From assembly GCA_963971405.1 (NCBI GenBank), contig OZ020485.1, positions 14,198,001 to 14,262,000 of the forward strand: DNA of 64,000 bases, written 5' to 3'. Shown one piece after another: positions 23,423-33,900 of this stretch (positions are counted from its first letter, which is position 1; each line of letters begins with the position of its first letter). This DNA is from Psococerastis gibbosa. Its lineage: Eukaryota; Arthropoda; Insecta; Psocodea; Psocidae. Made by a program: the position numbers and the translations under genes. The notes under the pieces were generated by a model. The model searched no databases. It had not been told where the DNA came from and saw only the letters and a program-made list of their open reading frames with translations.

Positions 23423-24676
23423 TCACATCATCTTCGCAATAGCATTGTCGGCCCTCGGTGCTAATTTATAAAAAGCAACAGCTAGTGCTTTTTGCTTGTT
23501 ATTCCATCTTCTGCCCTTGCCTGGTCTGCCTCTGTTGTGCAGTTCTCCTTCGACAATATGGAATGCTAGAGGAGATAGCTTGTCTTGAAGGGCTTCATTG
23601 ACTTGTACCTCCAGATCTTTCAATTTATCCTTCAAACCAGCGGCCTCAGCGCACTTACGTATGTACCCAGTTCGAAAAGCCCGAGCCATTTCTCCAAGCT
23701 TAGCCCGTCGTGGGGTAAGGTCTTTCTTCATCAATCCCAACTGTAATGGATTCAGCTTTTTGTTTTCTAATAGGCGACGTCTCTTCGGTGGACTAGGGAT
23801 GAAAAGTTTACGCTGGGCTTTCAGTTTCGATGTCTTGCATTGATTGGTATCCATGGATCTAGCTTGCTGTGCGATAACTCCGTCTCCATGGTCATCCGTA
23901 TAATGTACGGAAAAGTTCTCGCCAGCAGAGGCAAACGAATTCTGTTCTTCGGCATTGGAGACTGTCATTGGCGTCCTTTCCATTTCATGTGAAGTTACTT
24001 CCCAACCCATAGGTGTGCTCTCATGCTGAACGAGAACTCCGTCACCTTGGACATCCGTATAACATACGGAATCAGGATCAGAGAAGTTCTCGCCAACAGA
24101 GGCGAATGAATGCTGTTCTTCGCCATTGGAGACTATCTTCGGCGTCCTTTCCATTTCGTAAGAAGAAACTTCACAATCCATAGCTGTGCGCTGATACTGG
24201 GCAATCACCCCATCATCTTCTGCATCCGGTTCGAGTTGTACTGAGCCAGCAGGAGAAACAGAACTATTGGGAAGGGTATTGGGGCATGATGTGCGAGTAG
24301 GCTCTGGGGTTGTACATAAGAATTCATGGGAAAGAAAAACAGGTGAATTATTTGCTTCACGGCTGCAACTAGCAGGTGGACTTGGATAGGTACGGGAAGA
24401 CTCATCTGACCCGACTATGAGAATCCTCACAGGCAAGTTAATTCGGGGAATCGAGCCACGAATCAGCCTTTTCGTAAAGTGGAGATCACGATACTGAGAG
24501 TCAGCGAAGTGTCTACCACAAATGGAGGCTCGTTTGAATTTTTCACCGTAGTTAATCGGTTTCCCTGCCAGCAGCGACCAAACCTCTTTGAGATCTTTAT
24601 TAGGAGGAAACATATGCATGGATACACCGCATTTCGATTTCTGTGAACAGAATTCTACGCAACACCTAAGACTCAT
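23423..24676 (-). CDS. THAP-domain DNA-binding protein, P-transposase-like N-terminal part
   Basis: 417 aa from ATG at 24676 to TGA at 23423. Residues 1-82 form a THAP C2CH zinc finger: Cys6 and Cys10, Trp33, Cys53-x2-His56 followed by Phe57, and a closing GSIPRINLP (equivalent of the AVPTIF box). Residues about 150-275 contain a duplicated acidic segment (EMERTPKIVSNGEEQ and EMERTPMTVSNAEEQ, each followed by SFAS.GENFS and a GDGV word). A basic patch PSPPKRRRL follows, then a coiled coil, then GRRWNNKQKALAVAFYKLAP, the motif that in P-element/THAP9 transposases precedes the catalytic core. The ORF ends just after it, so the RNase H core is missing. A splice acceptor in the 5' leader near 24707 suggests an untranslated exon upstream. 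It probably binds the element's own ends (inference). Confidence 0.8.
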   Translation of the reverse strand: MSLRCCVEFCSQKSKCGVSMHMFPPNKDLKEVWSLLAGKPINYGEKFKRASICGRHFADSQYRDLHFTKRLIRGSIPRINLPVRILIVGSDESSRTYPSPPASCSREANNSPVFLSHEFLCTTPEPTRTSCPNTLPNSSVSPAGSVQLEPDAEDDGVIAQYQRTAMDCEVSSYEMERTPKIVSNGEEQHSFASVGENFSDPDSVCYTDVQGDGVLVQHESTPMGWEVTSHEMERTPMTVSNAEEQNSFASAGENFSVHYTDDHGDGVIAQQARSMDTNQCKTSKLKAQRKLFIPSPPKRRRLLENKKLNPLQLGLMKKDLTPRRAKLGEMARAFRTGYIRKCAEAAGLKDKLKDLEVQVNEALQDKLSPLAFHIVEGELHNRGRPGKGRRWNNKQKALAVAFYKLAPRADNAIAKMM

Positions 24677-24826
24677 CTCTACCGGTTTTAATAAAATAAA
24701 TAACTGAAATAGTTGAAAAAATTAAAATACTTATCTGTTGTCAATTACTGTCAATATTTTCTCACCAGTTCAAGTGCTCCAGTGTCCAGGTGGCTCCTGC
24801 ACATAAAAATAGTTTAGTTAGGCCTC

Positions 24827-24977
24827 CTGATCATGGCGATTATAATAAAGGGGTTATTATAATTCCCAGATATTAAAAATGTAAACAAGAGAATTTTTAA
24901 ATCATAGTGCTATTCAAAATTTGTATGTTTACAGTTTTAATCACAGGAGTAAGTTCATGGCAATCGCTATGATCAGT
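24827..24977. repeat. Foldback family T (TTAAAAATGTAAACAA), copy 1
   Basis: The outer arms CTGATCATGGCGATT and AATCGCTATGATCAG enclose inner arms TTAAAAATGTAAACAAGAG and the drifted inverse TTTGTATGTTTACAGTTTTAA. The inner word recurs at 49340, 50045 and 52090 in similar foldbacks. Confidence 0.6.
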
Positions 24978-26135
24978 CTGTAGGTGGAATGACTTTAAAA
25001 GGTGTGTTCAATTAGTGCCACATAGGCTACTATTTCTACTTGTAATTGAACATTTTATTTACCTTACAAAACCTTATTTTTGCCTCCACAGTCAATATTT
25101 CATTACAATTCAGAATATGTTAAAATGTTAGTGGAATAAGGTCACTGTCAACACACAAGTTAGGTTGTATATGCCAGCTACATTAAGGTGCAATTTGTGT
25201 ATCAAGTTATTGTGTAGATTAAAATGCAATTGTAACGTAATTTGCCTTTTTCAAACAGTTACTAATAAGATCTTACACATGGTCAAAACTGACTGTGTCC
25301 AACTAAACGTGATTAAATTATTGTAGGTCACACATTTCACATTTTTTTGTTAACTAGGCATATATGGTTGTGCTAACATCTTACAGGCATATCTCATAGC
25401 ACTGACAAGAGATCTATCAAAGTGAGTGCGTAGGTTTTAAAAATTTGAATTTAAAAAATTGTAATTTACCAAATGTACCTTTTACTATTTTTCCTTCTCA
25501 CTTGAACACTTCACAAACAAGGAATGAATGATGAATTAAACAAATTTTAGTTGTTTTGCTACACAAATGAGTTGCACATGCTATCGATTTTCCATTTTGA
25601 AAATTAAAACCATGTAATATATGTAAGGTGTTGGATGGTATACAACAACTGAAAATGTTTAAAAAAAACAGGCACATGAAATATGTTTACTCACCTCACT
25701 TCCCGTCGTAGTTCAATTTGATATTGGCTCACAAACTTATTAAAATTTATAAAATTATTAAAGGCCGCTGTGTGTTATCCAGTCCAATGTCGGAAATCGG
25801 AATGTCCGTTGTTTTCATAGAAATATATTAACTAGAACGGCGGGAGGCATAGTAACCCTTACGGGGCGCCCCTTTATCATAAGCCAAATATCAGAGATAA
25901 GTATCAACGTTAAATATGTCGAAGTCTTACACATTGCAGAACGGATATCTGACTCGGTCTCAACCCTGTACTTAGCTTATAGAGGCTACACTAGCCGCCA
26001 TGTTGACAAGGATCTGCAGCCACGGGATGTTTGTAGTAAATCACAAACAGGTGTTACCAACATAAAATTTAAAAAAATTACAATTTCGCGGTTGGCTATC
26101 GTGTGTTGGGATCAGGGCCAAATGGCCAATCAGAA

Positions 26136-26182
26136 CAGTTCCCGCGTATAACAAAAACCTCCATTGAAGTTAAACGCCCCTG
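26136..26182. repeat. Right TIR of the THAP/SGNH element
   Basis: On the minus strand it begins CAGGGGCGTTTAACTTCAAT, then GGAGGTTTTTGTTATACGC and GGGAACTG. It directly abuts the GTCCTGTG duplication at 26183-26190, and its inverse is found at 19965-20008. Confidence 0.65.
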
Positions 26183-26837
26183 GTCCTGTGGGCCCAAGTC
26201 ACACTTCCATACGTAATAATGGGCCTTACAATCAATAAATACAAATCTCGGAGGGCTCTGGGGGAAGTGCCCCATTTCTTCCCCGCCATTCTCCTGCAAA
26301 TCATAATAGATCGTTTGGCTTTAACCACTACGTCTTCTATATGCTTCTTGTAATTTAGTTTAGTATCCAGGGTTACTCCTAAATACTTGACTTGCCGTTC
26401 CCATGCTATTGGTTTGCCCCCAATGAGGACTTGCTTCAATGATAGCTTCCTTCTATTAGTGAAGGGAACTAGACATGTTTTGGCCACATTTAGTTTGAGG
26501 CCTACTGTTTTGCACCATTCAGCAATAATATCAACCACGTGCTGCAGGAGCTCGCACAGTGTACTGTCATTTTTCCCTCTGACCATGGCCACGACGTCAT
26601 CAGCATAGCCAATGCATTCTATGCCCCTGTCAGTAAGTATTTGTAGAAGCTTTTCTACTACAATCGTCCACAATAGCGGTGACAGCACACCCCCCTGGGG
26701 GCATCCCCTAGTGGTTTTCATAGCCACCCCCTGTGCCACCGCTACCCTGCTAGTTAGGGCTGCCATTACCCAGTCTATAATAGTCGGGTCAACCTCCTTG
26801 TCGTTGAGGGCATTCTCAATAGACGAGTGTCATTGTA
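26183..26837 (-). pseudogene. LINE reverse transcriptase domain (upstream half of split ORF)
   Basis: Minus-strand frame beginning IENALNDKEVDPTIIDWV, then TTRGCPQGGVLSPLLW (RT block with the PQGG turn), IECIGYADDVVAMVRG (catalytic YADD), KYLGVTLDTKLNYKKHIE and LIVRPIITYGSVTWAHRT. Here it meets the 6.2-kb insertion and runs into a stop two codons later. It was 5'-truncated at insertion, so the first RT blocks are absent. The downstream half is at 18734-19948. Confidence 0.88.
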
Positions 26838-28432
26838 ACATTGTGTGCTAAGCCCTTTTTCTACTCAACAATAGAGGTGGGTCGTTCTTACTGGAGCCGT
26901 TCCATGAGCTAGGAGCCAGTTGCAACGGATACAAAAATATTAGGTTCTTGAGGAACGCAATGCAAAATGGGGGTATCCGGAATACACGTGGATTGGTGGA
27001 TTAGGGGCCACTGGTGAACCTTTCTATTTCTATATCTTTAGTGATATTTTAGAAAGTTCCAGAGTTATATTTTATAGACTAGGCCTGGCAATTGAAGTAA
27101 AACTTATTTAATGTAGCCTCACTGCAACATCAGGTTATACTTATACCAAAAGGTACCTAGTGGCTACTGAAGGTGCGGTAGTCTACGAAAGACAACCTTT
27201 GTCCTGTAATTAGGTTTGCCTACTTAATTCTTATAGGTACTGCTTTCCAAGCTGCGTACAGTCGACCCTTAGCTGATGCTTAAGGATGATCCAAGTAGGA
27301 TACATAATAGGTATCACGAGGAATATTTAGTCCTGTGGTACGTACAAGTAGTCAAATAGGGCTTACTTATATAATAGCCTTTTATAGAGGGTTCATTGCA
27401 ATCGCAATATATAAGTACCTAACTTAATTGAAGCTTCAAGATAGGGTAAAAGGAAGGTACCGGTAAAGAAATTTTGCTAAGGGGGATATGGTAGGCCTAC
27501 ATGCGTAGCCCATAGGTCTAAGTTTTAATGAGTTTTAAAAACCAATCAATATTTCAATAAGTTACAATATAATTAAGAACAAAATTGTAAAATCAACTGT
27601 AATTCTGTAAAATGTGTAGCCTACGTGTTTTTTTATGCATCAAACCAACTCCCTGTTTCATAGTTTATTTATATATTATGTTGTTCTGTGGTTTAACTGT
27701 TCCAGACCAGACTCAGGCAGGCTATGTGGGTTTTCCGACTCAATGCCAAGGCGCCCGGTAGTAAAATCTGAAAAGAAGGAATTAATTTAAAAAATGTCTA
27801 TTATATTATATGTTAAAATTCCATATTAAATAAGCAATAGGCCCTACATTCAATAAATGTTCACAGCCTTTTTTTAGCATTTTAGGTTTAAATACTTCAG
27901 TCCGGCGAGTCTGAACATACAAAATTCAGTTTAACCTACACCGTTTAGTAGCCTTCCTAGCTGATGTCCAAGTTGACCCAAATCACTGACTACATTATGA
28001 AGTGTTTAAAACAAATTATCTAGCCAACCTGACCCGGAAAGCACATTTGCTTTCCTAATTGTAATGTATTTTTTTTTTAACGTAATGTAGAAGTAGAACA
28101 GTAAGAGGCAAAAGAACAGCCATCAGCATTGAGGATCGAAAATTCAACTCATATACTGGCTATAGCCCATAACCGTTATATAATCAGAATGTATTTGACC
28201 AAATGAAAAAGAAATTCCCCTTAACGTGTTGCCAAAAATTTTAATACGGGAAAATTACTGCCAGAGTAATTACTTTATGCCTTTGATTGCAACGCCCTGA
28301 TTTCAGCGAGAAATGATAATCAGTTAGGTCAACACAAGCTTGGGGTAGGTAGCTTATGTTTTTACCTATTATAGGCCCTAGCTCCATAGTATGTAACTTA
28401 GCATTTAAAGAACAACACTACATTGAACTTAC

Positions 28433-28585
28433 CTTCCGTTGTCTTAAACGTTAAACGTTTCCACTCTGAAAGAAATGCCAATGGAGTGAGCGGCCTCAAT
28501 ATATGCTCGCGTAACTTTTCGTATGTTACAAACACCTCTTTACAATTAGGGCAGATAGGGCCGAAGAAAGAATTTCTTCAAACTG
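28433..28585 (-). other. Exon-like stretch with CPNC motif in long-TIR element copy 1
   Basis: The minus strand reads FFGPICPNCKEVFVTYEKLR then EHILRPLTPLAFLSEWKRLT and FKTTEG, followed at once by a GTAAGTTC splice donor. The C-x2-C-x12-H spacing resembles the first part of a C2H2 finger, but no second His follows at the usual distance. The stretch is also open in copy 2 with mostly conservative changes. No in-frame ATG precedes it, so it would be an internal exon of the element's own gene. Confidence 0.4.
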
Positions 28586-28645
28586 AATGTGTCAGTGTGT
28601 CACACAGTTATCCTTTTTATGGAAAGTAGGCCTAAGTAAATGCCA

Positions 28646-30826
28646 CAGGGATCTAGAGCTATACAGATGCCGACCAATCACAAGCTAGCATGGACACATT
28701 GTGTGTTAAGCCCTTTTTCTACTCAACACTAGAGGTGGGTCGTTCTTACTGGAGCCGTTCCATGAGCTAGGAGCCAGTTGCAACGGATACAAAAATATTA
28801 GGTTCTTGAGGAACGCAATGCAAAATGGGGGTATCCGGAATACACGTGGATTGGTCGATTAGGGGCCACTGGTGAACCTTTCTATTTCTATATCTTTAGT
28901 GATATTTTAGAAAGTTTCAGAGTTATATTTTATAGACTAGGCCTAGCAATTGCAGTAAAACTTATTTAATGTAGCCTCACTGCAACATCAGGTTATACTT
29001 ATACCATAAGATACCTAGTGGCTACTGAAGGTGCGGTAGTCTACGAAAGACAACTTTTGTCCTGTAATTAGGTTTGCCTACTTAATTCTTATAGGTACTG
29101 CTTTCCAAGCTGCGTACAGTCGACCCTTAGCTGCTTAAGGATGATCCAAGTAGGATACATAACAGGTATAACGAGGAATATTTAGTCCTGTGGTACGTAC
29201 AAGTAGTCAAATAGGGCTTACTTATATAGCCTTTTATAGAGGGTTCATTGCAATCGCAATATAAGTACCTAACTTAATTGAAGCTTCAAGATAGGGTAAA
29301 AGGAAGGTACCGGTAAAGAAATTTTGCTAAGGGGGATATGGTAGGCCTACATGCGTAGCCCGTAGGTCTAAGTTTTAATGAGTTTTAAAAACTAATCAAT
29401 ATTTCAATAAGTTACAATATAATCAAGAACAAAATTGTAAAATCAACTGTAATTTTGTAAAATGTGTAGCCTACGTGTTTTTTTTATGCATCAAACCAAC
29501 TCCCTGTTTCATAGTTTATTTATATATTATGTTGTTCTTTGGTTTAACTGTTCCAGACCAGACTCAGACAGGCTATGTGGGTTTTCCGACTCAATGCCAA
29601 GGCGCCCGGTAGTAAAATCTGAAAAGGAATTAATTTAAAAAATGTCTATTGTGTTAAAATTCCATATTAAATAAGCAATAGGCCCTACATTCAATAAATG
29701 TTCACAGCCTTTTTTAGCATTTTAGGTTTAAATATTTCAGTCCGGCGAGTCTGAACATACAAAATTCAGTTTAACTTAGGCCTACACCGTTTAGTAGCCT
29801 TCCTAGCTGATGTCCAAGTTGACTCAAACCACTGACTACATTATGAAGTGTTTAGAACAAATTATCTAGCCAACCTGACCTGGAAAGCACATTTGCTTTC
29901 CTAATTGTAATGTAATTTTTTTTTAAACGTAATGTAGAAGTAGAACAGTAAGAGGCAAAAGAACAGCCATCAGCATTGAGGATCGAAAATTCAACTCATA
30001 CTGGCTATAGCCCATAACCGTTATATAATCAGAATGTATTTGACCAAATGAAAAAGAAATTCCCCTTAACGTGTTGCCAAAAATTTTAATACGGGAAAAT
30101 TACTGCCAGAGTAATTACTTTATGCCTTTGATTGCAAAGCCCTGATTTCAGCGAGAAATGATAATCAGTTAGGTCAACACAAGCTTGGGGTAGGTAGCTT
30201 ATGTTTTTACCTATTATAGGCCCTAGCTCCACAGTATGTAACTTAGCATTTAAAGAACAACACTACATTGAACTTACCTTCCGTTGTCTTAAACGTTAAA
30301 CGTTTCCACTCTGATAGATATGCCAATGGAGTGAGCGGCCTCAATATATGCTCGCGTAACTTTTCGTATGTTACAAACACCTCTTTACAATCAGGGCAGA
30401 TAGGGCCGTAGAAAGAATTTCTTCAAACTGAATGTGTCAGTGTGTCACAGTTAGGTCTATCCTTTTTTATGGAAAGTACGTAAATGCCACATTAATGTGT
30501 TGTTGAATTGAAATACTACTCCACAAAACCAGCAAATGGCCAATGGAGGCTACATATATTGTTTTTTGTTATATCTTACAGCTGATCTGTTGATGTGCTT
30601 ACTGTTTACAGTTTACACGTGGAAAAATGGTTCCATTTTGCATTGCGTTCCTCAAGAACCTAATATTTTTGTATCCGTTGCAACTAGCTCCTAGCTCAAG
30701 CCTAAAGGAACGTTCATAGGAACGGCTCCAGTAAGAACGACCCACCTCTAGTGTTGAGTAGAAAAAGGGCTTATCACACAATGCTTGCTTGTGATTGGTC
30801 GGCATCTGTAGAGCTCTAGATCCCTG
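28646..30826. mobile_element. Long-TIR DNA element, copy 2 (both ends present)
   Basis: Left end CAGGGATCTAGAGCTATAC; right end GAGCTCTAGATCCCTG at 30826. The terminal inverted repeats are about 180 bp and include TAAGCCCTTTTTCTACTCAA and GAACGACCCACCTCTAG or inverses. The left 1.85 kb is near-identical to copy 1, with small indels. The interior is AT-rich with no long ORF apart from a short conserved minus-strand exon-like stretch (30278-30430). The right end falls about 130 bp before the ZNF830 start codon, so it may supply or disturb that promoter (inference). Confidence 0.78.
30278..30430 (-). other. Exon-like stretch with CPDC motif in long-TIR element copy 2
   Basis: Counterpart of 28433-28585: FYGPICPDCKEVFVTYEKLR and EHILRPLTPLAYLSEWKRLT, again ending at a GTAAGTTC donor. 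Reading frame and donor are conserved between the copies. Confidence 0.4.
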
Positions 30827-30955
30827 TAATGGCTGTTGGCTGTCTTGTGATGGCCGACTGTTGTTTATTGTTATTGTTTACTGATTTTCTTTGGGAATTT
30901 GGTTCTAATTTTTTATGAAATTGCTCAGTTGAGACTGGAGTTGCATGACTTTAAA

Positions 30956-33900
30956 ATGGCACAAAAGAAGAAGATTGGTCAGTCAGAATTGCGAAAATTG
31001 ATGAGTGAACAGAAGAAACGCGTTGAAGCAGTTGGCATTACTACAAAAAAAATTGAATCACCCCTGGCAAAATATCCTTTTATTTTATTTTTCTATTGTA
31101 GTCATTGTGGGTATTTTATTTGCGGTTAACGAAGACCCTTTACGTATTCACCAAGAACGATTGGTTACCCAAATTAGTATAATAGTTCAACAATTGGCTC
31201 CCGGTGCTTGCCATGTTATACTGCTGTGTTTCAGTCAACTACCTGAACTACCATGTAATGAATGCTACACCTATCTCTAGTGGGTACGGTTGCCAGATTT
31301 TTTTTTGGCTGTTATAGTGCATTGGTCCAAAGAACATAGTAAGGATACACAGATATAGTAAATTCACAAAACACAAAAACTAGCCTATAGACCTAATACT
31401 TTTTAATGTAACTGCAAAGGCTTTCACGGCTTTTTAATCAAGTGACATTAGAAAAAAAAGTTCCCTTATTGTTATTAGGGCTATGCTAAAACTAAGCAGA
31501 GCTTGTCATTCTTTTGTGTCTGTCAAGATATTTTAGCCTTTTTGACCACGTAGAAAACATCATTTATATTTATAGGATAAATACCCTACCAGAAATTAGT
31601 TTTTAATCAACTTATTTACGCTGTTTCGTTTTTCCCTCCACTTCATTACCGAGGAACTATCGGTGAACGCTGAAGTGGCAAACTTGGAAAGAAAGTAATA
31701 TTCTTAAGCGTGTAAAAATCATTTACTGATTTTTTGAAAGAAAAATGGTGAGTCCCGGGGCCGGATCACAAGTTGTGGGATGCATATACAATAAAAAGAC
31801 ATAAGACATTTTTTGTTTTTTGTTATATTTTTCCGTTAAATTATACGATACAAGTAAAGTATAAAATAAAATCGTCAGAATATTGTCAAAATCAGGTAGT
31901 TCTGTCATTGTGCTAGTGCCTCAGTGACAGTGTAGAAAGCTTTCTCTAATAAGAGATGGGTTCTAAGCAATTTAGGGAAGTTAGAAGCATTTCTCGCCGC
32001 TCTCAGTTCAATCAGGAGGTTTCTAAGGTAGGCGAAACCTTGTACTATAGTATAGGATCCAGTCGCTCACACTTGGCTGGGCGTGGAGCTCCGAGCTGGC
32101 CTTACAAGGTCTCCCCGTTTGTGGTATACCTATTATATACATACATATATTTGAATTAGGATCACGCGGGAAAGCTACAGCAGGAGACATGGCTACGTAT
32201 GTTATTAATTTATTATTATTATTTTCAGTTTTAAGTGCACATGGCATTAATTATTAATTTGTACTTTAATCCTCCATAATATACCTTTATAAAAACCTAA
32301 AGCTCTAATTACTAAGTCTACAACACTGGCGCAGTCGGTAAAGAAAAAAAGTTCAGTGAGTGGTATATTTTACAGCCAGGATTTCGATTTGAGTTAAAGT
32401 ATAACCAAACCTGGATACAGTAATACATAATGGATCAGGAAACGAAGGATGCCTTAAAGGCAATGGCGAAAGCTATAGCAAATTTAGCTGCCACCAGTTC
32501 TAAAAGTTCAACTACATCCAATATACCAAATTTCCCAAGATACACTGAAGGTGAGAATATCACTGATTTTTGTACGCAGTTTGAAGGGTTAGCTACGGTG
32601 CATAATCTGGACGACGCGAAAAAGAGTGCTTCATTTTTGGCACTTTTGCCTCCAGCAACATTTCAATTACTTAAGAATTTACTTTATCCTAGCACGTTTG
32701 CTAGCAGCGATTATGCCACATTGCGTTCCACTTTGGAGACGCATTTGAAACCGTCACCTTTAAAATTTCCCTCTCGTCATTCGCTATTTGCAAGAAGGCA
32801 GAAGGAAGGGGAAAGCGTTGCTGAATACATGGCCTCTAAGAGCACTTGCAATACCGTGCGATTACACAAGCACAGTTCTTGCAGAATTGCTTAAAGATAT
32901 TTTTGTGGCTGGCATTAGGAGTAAAACTATTTTAGATCGGTTATTTATAGAGCCGGATTCATCTAAGTTAGAAGATTTATACAAAGTTGCTGTTGCTATA
33001 GAAAAGGCTGAACCGTCTACATTACAAATGCTTGGAAGTCAGGGAACGCAGGTATAAGTTTAATACTAACCATGCAGCTTCTACTTCTAATCAGAAAACC
33101 TACAATTATTTAAAAAAGAAGAAATGTCACCAAAATAAGCCGAAACAGTCGGGTTACAATGAAACAACGGTGAAACCTCAATGTTATGCGTGTTCTAAAT
33201 ATTTTCATACAGCTAAGGAATGCCGCATCAAAGATAAGTTCCGCTGTACTTATTGCAATGCATCGCAGCACGTAGAATCTGATTGCTTTAAAAAAAGCCG
33301 AAGACGCTAAGTTGCACAGTAAAGCAGTACATAAAATTAAGTCAGATACAGACTTTAAAACGCCTTGGTGCGATACTGTAAATATTTGTGGGAAGAATAT
33401 ACAGTTCGAATTAGATACAGGAGTTTCAGTTTCGATTTTACCCAGAAAAATTTACGAATCACTTCTGAATGCTCCAAAATTACAGCCTACCACAGAAGTG
33501 TGTACACCCTATGGAGATACTTTAGTTATACGCCCCTTGGGTTTTGCTAACGTTACAGTTAAATATAAAAAAAGAGTGGAAGAACTACCATTATACATAT
33601 TGGATTGTGACCAAATTGCACTGATGGGACGCCATTGGCTTCTGGCATTACAAATATTCAGTCCTATTCATGCTATACGCAATATTGAAGAGTACAAAAA
33701 TACATACCCGTCCATTTTCAAAGAAAGTATTGGATGTGCTCCGGATACCGTTTCCATACAACTTAAAGAAGGAGCCAAGCCTGTATTACATAAACCAAGG
33801 CCAGTTCCATTTGCATTGAATCCCATGATAGAAGAACAAATAAGAAGTTGGATTAAGGATGGTATACTAATACCGGTTGAACACACCGTATGGAGTTCTC

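Larger units (their letters stand above)
19946..26182 (-). mobile_element. THAP + SGNH-hydrolase element inserted in LINE
   Basis: A 6237-bp insertion into the LINE ORF. The 8-mer GTCCTGTG lies on both sides (19938-19945, 26183-26190) and is present once in the implied LINE target, so it is a target-site duplication. Near the ends, CGTTTAACTTCAATGG (reading in from 26182) pairs with CGTTAACTCAATGG (reading in from 19965), followed by further matching TTTTTGTTA, giving imperfect inverted repeats of about 45 bp. Cargo on the minus strand is a THAP-domain ORF (23423-24676) followed by an SGNH hydrolase ORF (22659-23240). No RNase H-like transposase core is visible, so it may be a non-autonomous P-like element. 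Later insertions: a hAT-like MITE (22079-22631), a LINE fragment (21593-21910) and a foldback (about 21190-21500). Confidence 0.75.
18636..26837 (-). mobile_element. 5'-truncated LINE with poly(A) and TSD, itself interrupted
   Basis: On the minus strand a 19-nt A tail (T run 18636-18654) ends the element, and ACATTGTGTG flanks it at 18626-18635 and 26838-26847, the mark of target-primed reverse transcription. The polymerase ORF reads from 26837 down to 26183 (RT with YADD), stops at a foreign insertion (19946-26182), and resumes in the same frame from 19945 down to 18734 (RNase H and zinc tail). Without the insertion about 1.95 kb remains. The RNase H domain suggests the I/LOA/R1 group. Confidence 0.88.
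18576..28645. mobile_element. Long-TIR DNA element, copy 1 (interrupted, right end lost)
   Basis: Begins CAGGGATCTAGAGCTCTAC and runs to the ACATTGTGTG at 18626-18635. It resumes at 26838 (ACATTGTGTG, then CTAAGCCC) and continues to 28645, where copy 2 begins. The two parts together equal the left 1.85 kb of copy 2 with few differences, which proves that 18636-26837 is an insertion. The right terminal repeat present in copy 2 is missing here. The CAGGG terminus is hAT-like, but I find no clean target duplication. Confidence 0.8.

Noticed and set aside
31075-31135. Exon 1 of ZNF830 reading through to CSHCGYFICG
   Set aside because: The read-through replaces the conserved family sequence after SPLAK, which is found intact at 37513; the ATATCCTTTT site explains the exon end.
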